NCBI GenBank assembly: GCA_036652795.1
Contig: JAVVVD010000013.1
Location: 1-25,734, forward strand
Direction: 5' to 3'
Origin: JAVVVD01 sp036652795
GTDB lineage: Bacteria; Bacillota; Clostridia; Christensenellales; CAG-138
DNA length: 25,734 bases
Part shown: one piece after another, positions 23,136-25,734 of the stretch
Position numbering within the stretch: position 1 is the first letter of the stretch
Layout of the letters: each line of letters opens with the position of its first letter
Made by a program: the position numbers and the translations under genes
Notes under the pieces: model-generated
Database searches by the model: none
Told to the model about the DNA's origin: nothing
The model's input: the letters and a program-made list of their open reading frames with translations, nothing else

Positions 23136-25547
23136 TCAGCCAATCACTATGTTGACTATATTGCGCACTACAATTACTTTTTTAATTGATTTGCCATCTA
23201 TAAATGGCTTAACATCCGCGCACTCTAACGCAGCCTTTTGTATTTCATCCGTTGTCATGCTGGATGGAAGCTCGATGCGCGTACGCAGCTTGCCATTTAG
23301 CTGCACGCCGTATTCAACGCTGGATCGAACCAGCGCTGCCTCGTCATACTCAGGCCATTTGGTCAAATACAGCGGCACAGTACCACCCGTAAGTTCATTC
23401 ATTTCCTCCGCTATATGCGGGGACACCGGTGCAAGCAGCGCAAGCAGCACGTGCAGTTCATCGCGGGTAACATTGCCCTTTGCGTAAAAGTCATTCACCA
23501 GCGACATCATTGCAGCGATAGCGGTGTTGAACTTCATGCGCTCATAATCCTCGGATACCTTCTTAATCGTGCTATGCACCGAAGCCTTGAGTTCTTCCCG
23601 TATTCCGGTTTCATCGGCAAGCATATCCTGCAAGCGCCATACGCGCTCAAGGAATCTGCGGCAACCCTGCGTCCCCTGCGTATTCCATGGGATGGGCTGG
23701 TCAAACGCGCCCATGAACATTATATACATGCGAAACGCGTCCGCTCCGGATGACTTGATATAATCATCGGGGTTTACCACGTTTCCGCGTGACTTACTCA
23801 TCTTATCCCCGTTTTCGCCCAGCACCATGCCGTGGCTTGTGCGCTTTTGATACGGCTCTGAAGTTGGCACCACGCCTATATCATACAGGAACTTGTGCCA
23901 GAAGCGTGAGTACAGCAGATGCAGCGTAGTATGCTCCATTCCACCGTTATACCAATCCACAGGCATCCAGTATTTAAGCGCCTCAGGGTCTGCAAGCGCC
24001 TTGTCGTTGTTTGGATCTGTATAACGCAGGTAATACCAGCTGCTACCCGCCCAGTTTGGCATTGTGTCCGCCTCGCGCATAGCAGGGCCGCCACACTTTG
24101 GACAGACGGTATGCAACCATTCATCCGCGCGCGCAAGGCACGAGCTACCATCGTCCGTGGGTGAAAAATCGTCAAGCTCAGGCAGCACCAAGGGAAGTTG
24201 ATCGTATGGCAGCGGTACCCAACCACATTTATCGCAATGCACAAGCGGTATTGGCTCCCCCCAATAGCGCTGGCGAGTAAATACCCAATCGCGCAGTTTA
24301 AAGTTCACTTTTTTATGGCCTATGCCCTTTTCTTCCAGCCACGCTATCATGGCAGGTATGGCATCCGCCACCTCCATGCCGTTAAGAAAACCTGAGTTTA
24401 TCAGTTTGCCCTTATCACAGTCCGTATAAGCGGCTTCCTCTACGTTGCCGCCCGCAACGACCTCAATAATAGGCAAATCAAATGCCTTAGCAAATGCCCA
24501 GTCTCGCGTATCATGGCCTGGAACCGCCATTATAGCCCCTGTTCCATAGGTCATCAGCACATAATCTGATACAAACACAGGTATACGTGCGCCGTTTGCC
24601 GGATTAACCGCCATAACGCCCATCAGCTGTGTTCCAGTCTTATCGTGAGCCAGCTCACTGCGCTCAAAATCGCTCTTGCGCGCTGATGCGGCACGATATT
24701 CGTCTATCTTGGTTATATTCTCTATCCTGTCGCGCAGTTTTTCGATTATCGGATGTTCCGGTGATATTACCATATATGTTACACCAAAAAGCGTATCCGC
24801 ACGGGTGGTATATATTAGCAGTTCCTCATCCATCCCATCCAGTTTGAAGCTTACCTCAGCACCTTCGCTACGTCCTATCCAGTTACGCTGCTGCGTCTTT
24901 ACACGGTCTATAAAATCCAGCCCGTCAAGATCATCTATCAGGCGCTGTGCATATTCGGTAATTTTGAGCATCCATTGGCTGCGTACTTTTTGCACCACAG
25001 GGCCGCCACAGCGTTCGCAAACGCCGTCCACAACCTCTTCATTTGCAAGGCCCACCTTGCATGAGGTGCAAAAGTTTATTGGGATTTCCGCCTTATAGGC
25101 AAGCCCCTTCTCATACAGTTTAAGGAATATCCACTGCGTCCACTTATAGTAGGATGGATCTGTGGTATTTATCTCGCGCGACCAATCAAATGAATAGCCC
25201 AGCCGTTTAAGTTGGCTGCGGAAGCGCGCAACGTTCTGCTCTGTCACCTTTTTAGGGTGAATACCAGTTTTTATGGCATAATTCTCAGTCGGCAAACCAA
25301 ACGCATCATATCCCATTGGATACAATACGTTATAGCCCTCCATGCGTTTTTTGCGGGCGATAATATCCATGGCCGTAAATGGTCGCGGATGCCCCACGTG
25401 CAATCCCTGTCCACTTGGGTACGGGAACTCTATTAGTGGAAAGAACTTGGGCTTTGAATGGTCATCGCTTGCTTCAAAGCAATGCGCATCTTCCCATATT
25501 TTTTGCCATTTGAGTTCGATGGTATCATGATCATATCTCTCTGCCAT
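23136..25547 (-). CDS. leuS: Leucyl-tRNA synthetase
   Basis: This class I synthetase charges tRNA-Leu. The 803-residue protein is complete. The HIGH-type motif is HVGH (50-53) in PYPSGQGLHVGHPRPFT and the second signature is KMSKS (about 581-585). An editing CP1 domain lies between, with TRADTLFGVTY and the GTGAIMAVPGHDTRD editing site. Cys pairs in CTSCKVG/CERCGG and CPKCGG suggest zinc-binding modules. The ATG at 25547 follows GGAGG by about 9 nt. A promoter lies about 45 nt upstream and no T-box leader is seen. Confidence 0.97.
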   Translation of the reverse strand: MAERYDHDTIELKWQKIWEDAHCFEASDDHSKPKFFPLIEFPYPSGQGLHVGHPRPFTAMDIIARKKRMEGYNVLYPMGYDAFGLPTENYAIKTGIHPKKVTEQNVARFRSQLKRLGYSFDWSREINTTDPSYYKWTQWIFLKLYEKGLAYKAEIPINFCTSCKVGLANEEVVDGVCERCGGPVVQKVRSQWMLKITEYAQRLIDDLDGLDFIDRVKTQQRNWIGRSEGAEVSFKLDGMDEELLIYTTRADTLFGVTYMVISPEHPIIEKLRDRIENITKIDEYRAASARKSDFERSELAHDKTGTQLMGVMAVNPANGARIPVFVSDYVLMTYGTGAIMAVPGHDTRDWAFAKAFDLPIIEVVAGGNVEEAAYTDCDKGKLINSGFLNGMEVADAIPAMIAWLEEKGIGHKKVNFKLRDWVFTRQRYWGEPIPLVHCDKCGWVPLPYDQLPLVLPELDDFSPTDDGSSCLARADEWLHTVCPKCGGPAMREADTMPNWAGSSWYYLRYTDPNNDKALADPEALKYWMPVDWYNGGMEHTTLHLLYSRFWHKFLYDIGVVPTSEPYQKRTSHGMVLGENGDKMSKSRGNVVNPDDYIKSSGADAFRMYIMFMGAFDQPIPWNTQGTQGCRRFLERVWRLQDMLADETGIREELKASVHSTIKKVSEDYERMKFNTAIAAMMSLVNDFYAKGNVTRDELHVLLALLAPVSPHIAEEMNELTGGTVPLYLTKWPEYDEAALVRSSVEYGVQLNGKLRTRIELPSSMTTDEIQKAALECADVKPFIDGKSIKKVIVVRNIVNIVIG

Positions 25548-25593
25548 TTATAATATCCTCCATCGGTTTACACCGCGATTTTACAACTATACA

Positions 25594-25622
25594 ATCATAT
25601 AATGCAGGTATTTAAAAGTCAA
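25594..25622 (-). promoter_or_regulatory. leuS promoter
   Basis: On the minus strand TTGACT (25622-25617), a 17-nt spacer and TATGAT (25599-25594), each 5/6. The predicted leader is only about 40 nt. Confidence 0.78.
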
Positions 25623-25634
25623 GTTTAGCAGCAC

Positions 25635-25661
25635 AAAGGGCCACCCATTTAAGGGCGGCCC
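25635..25661 (-). terminator. Terminator of the gene upstream of leuS
   Basis: On the minus strand GGGCCGCCC and GGGTGGCCC (25661-25638) form a 9-bp stem with one G-U pair and a 6-nt loop, followed by TTTGTG. The T tract is short. Confidence 0.65.
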
Positions 25662-25684
25662 ACAGATACATTGGCTTTACCGCA

Positions 25685-25734
25685 TCAATATGTAACGTTT
25701 ACCCTCACATATGTTTTGCGCGCCGTGCCATCCG
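25685..25734 (-). CDS. C-terminal end of an unidentified minus-strand protein (partial)
   Basis: From the right edge one minus-strand frame gives DGTARKTYVRVNVTY and stops with TGA at 25687-25685. The alternating pattern suggests a terminal beta strand. A second frame gives GAQNICEGKRYILMR and stops with TAA at 25679-25677 and cannot be excluded. The terminator at 25661-25638 implies that a gene does end here. Confidence 0.4.
   Translation of the reverse strand, partial: DGTARKTYVRVNVTY

Overview
The window reads as chromosomal core sequence from a low-to-mid GC Gram-positive anaerobe, most likely a Clostridia member of the Firmicutes (Bacillota). The pointers are gene order (secA-prfB; pgk-tpiA-gpmI-secG-rnr-smpB-ssrA), strong AGGAGG-type ribosome binding sites, intrinsic terminators after most units, a type III glutamine synthetase, a glutamate dehydrogenase resembling the Clostridium symbiosum NAD enzyme, and a tmRNA tag of the Bacillus AGK type. 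The exact family cannot be fixed from the sequence alone. No mobile element, CRISPR array, phage gene or defence cassette was seen.

Layout. Positions 1-620: the tail of a + strand gene meets a convergent tmRNA gene (ssrA). Positions 620-7290, minus strand: the glycolytic operon pgk-tpiA-gpmI, then secG with its own promoter and terminator, then rnr-smpB-ssrA (RNA decay and ribosome rescue). Position 7490, + strand: a secreted lipoprotein gene. Positions 8363-13348, minus strand: secA, then prfB (with a programmed +1 frameshift) translationally coupled to a threonine aldolase gene. Positions 13461-15175, + strand: a DMT-family permease and a YdcF/SanA-like membrane protein with overlapping stop and start. 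Positions 15323-18934, + strand: nitrogen metabolism, glnN (GSIII) and gdhA, each with a consensus-like promoter and a hairpin-bearing leader. Positions 19435-20064: a small DUF2089-type regulator with a three-helix membrane protein. Positions 20303-22276: transketolase. Positions 22607-25547, minus strand: tadA and leuS, then the last codons of another minus-strand gene at the window edge.

How the genes fit together: most are housekeeping. Central carbon flux (pgk, tpiA, gpmI, tkt) sits near glutamate/glutamine metabolism (glnN, gdhA), protein export (secA, secG) and translation or quality control (leuS, tadA, prfB, smpB, ssrA, rnr). rnr-smpB-ssrA is a functional set: SmpB and tmRNA rescue stalled ribosomes and RNase R degrades the defective mRNA.

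No clear new multi-gene system is visible. The most interesting items are regulatory: a prfB frameshift window whose internal stop is UAA rather than UGA; two genes (lipoprotein, DMT permease) whose extended -10 elements put the predicted transcription start on or next to the ATG, suggesting leaderless mRNAs; three AATATTGA-type half-sites across the promoter of the DUF2089-membrane protein pair; a structured glnN leader; a leuS leader too short for a T-box; and an orphan promoter-to-terminator stretch between tkt and tadA. All coordinates, hairpins and promoter calls were read by eye.
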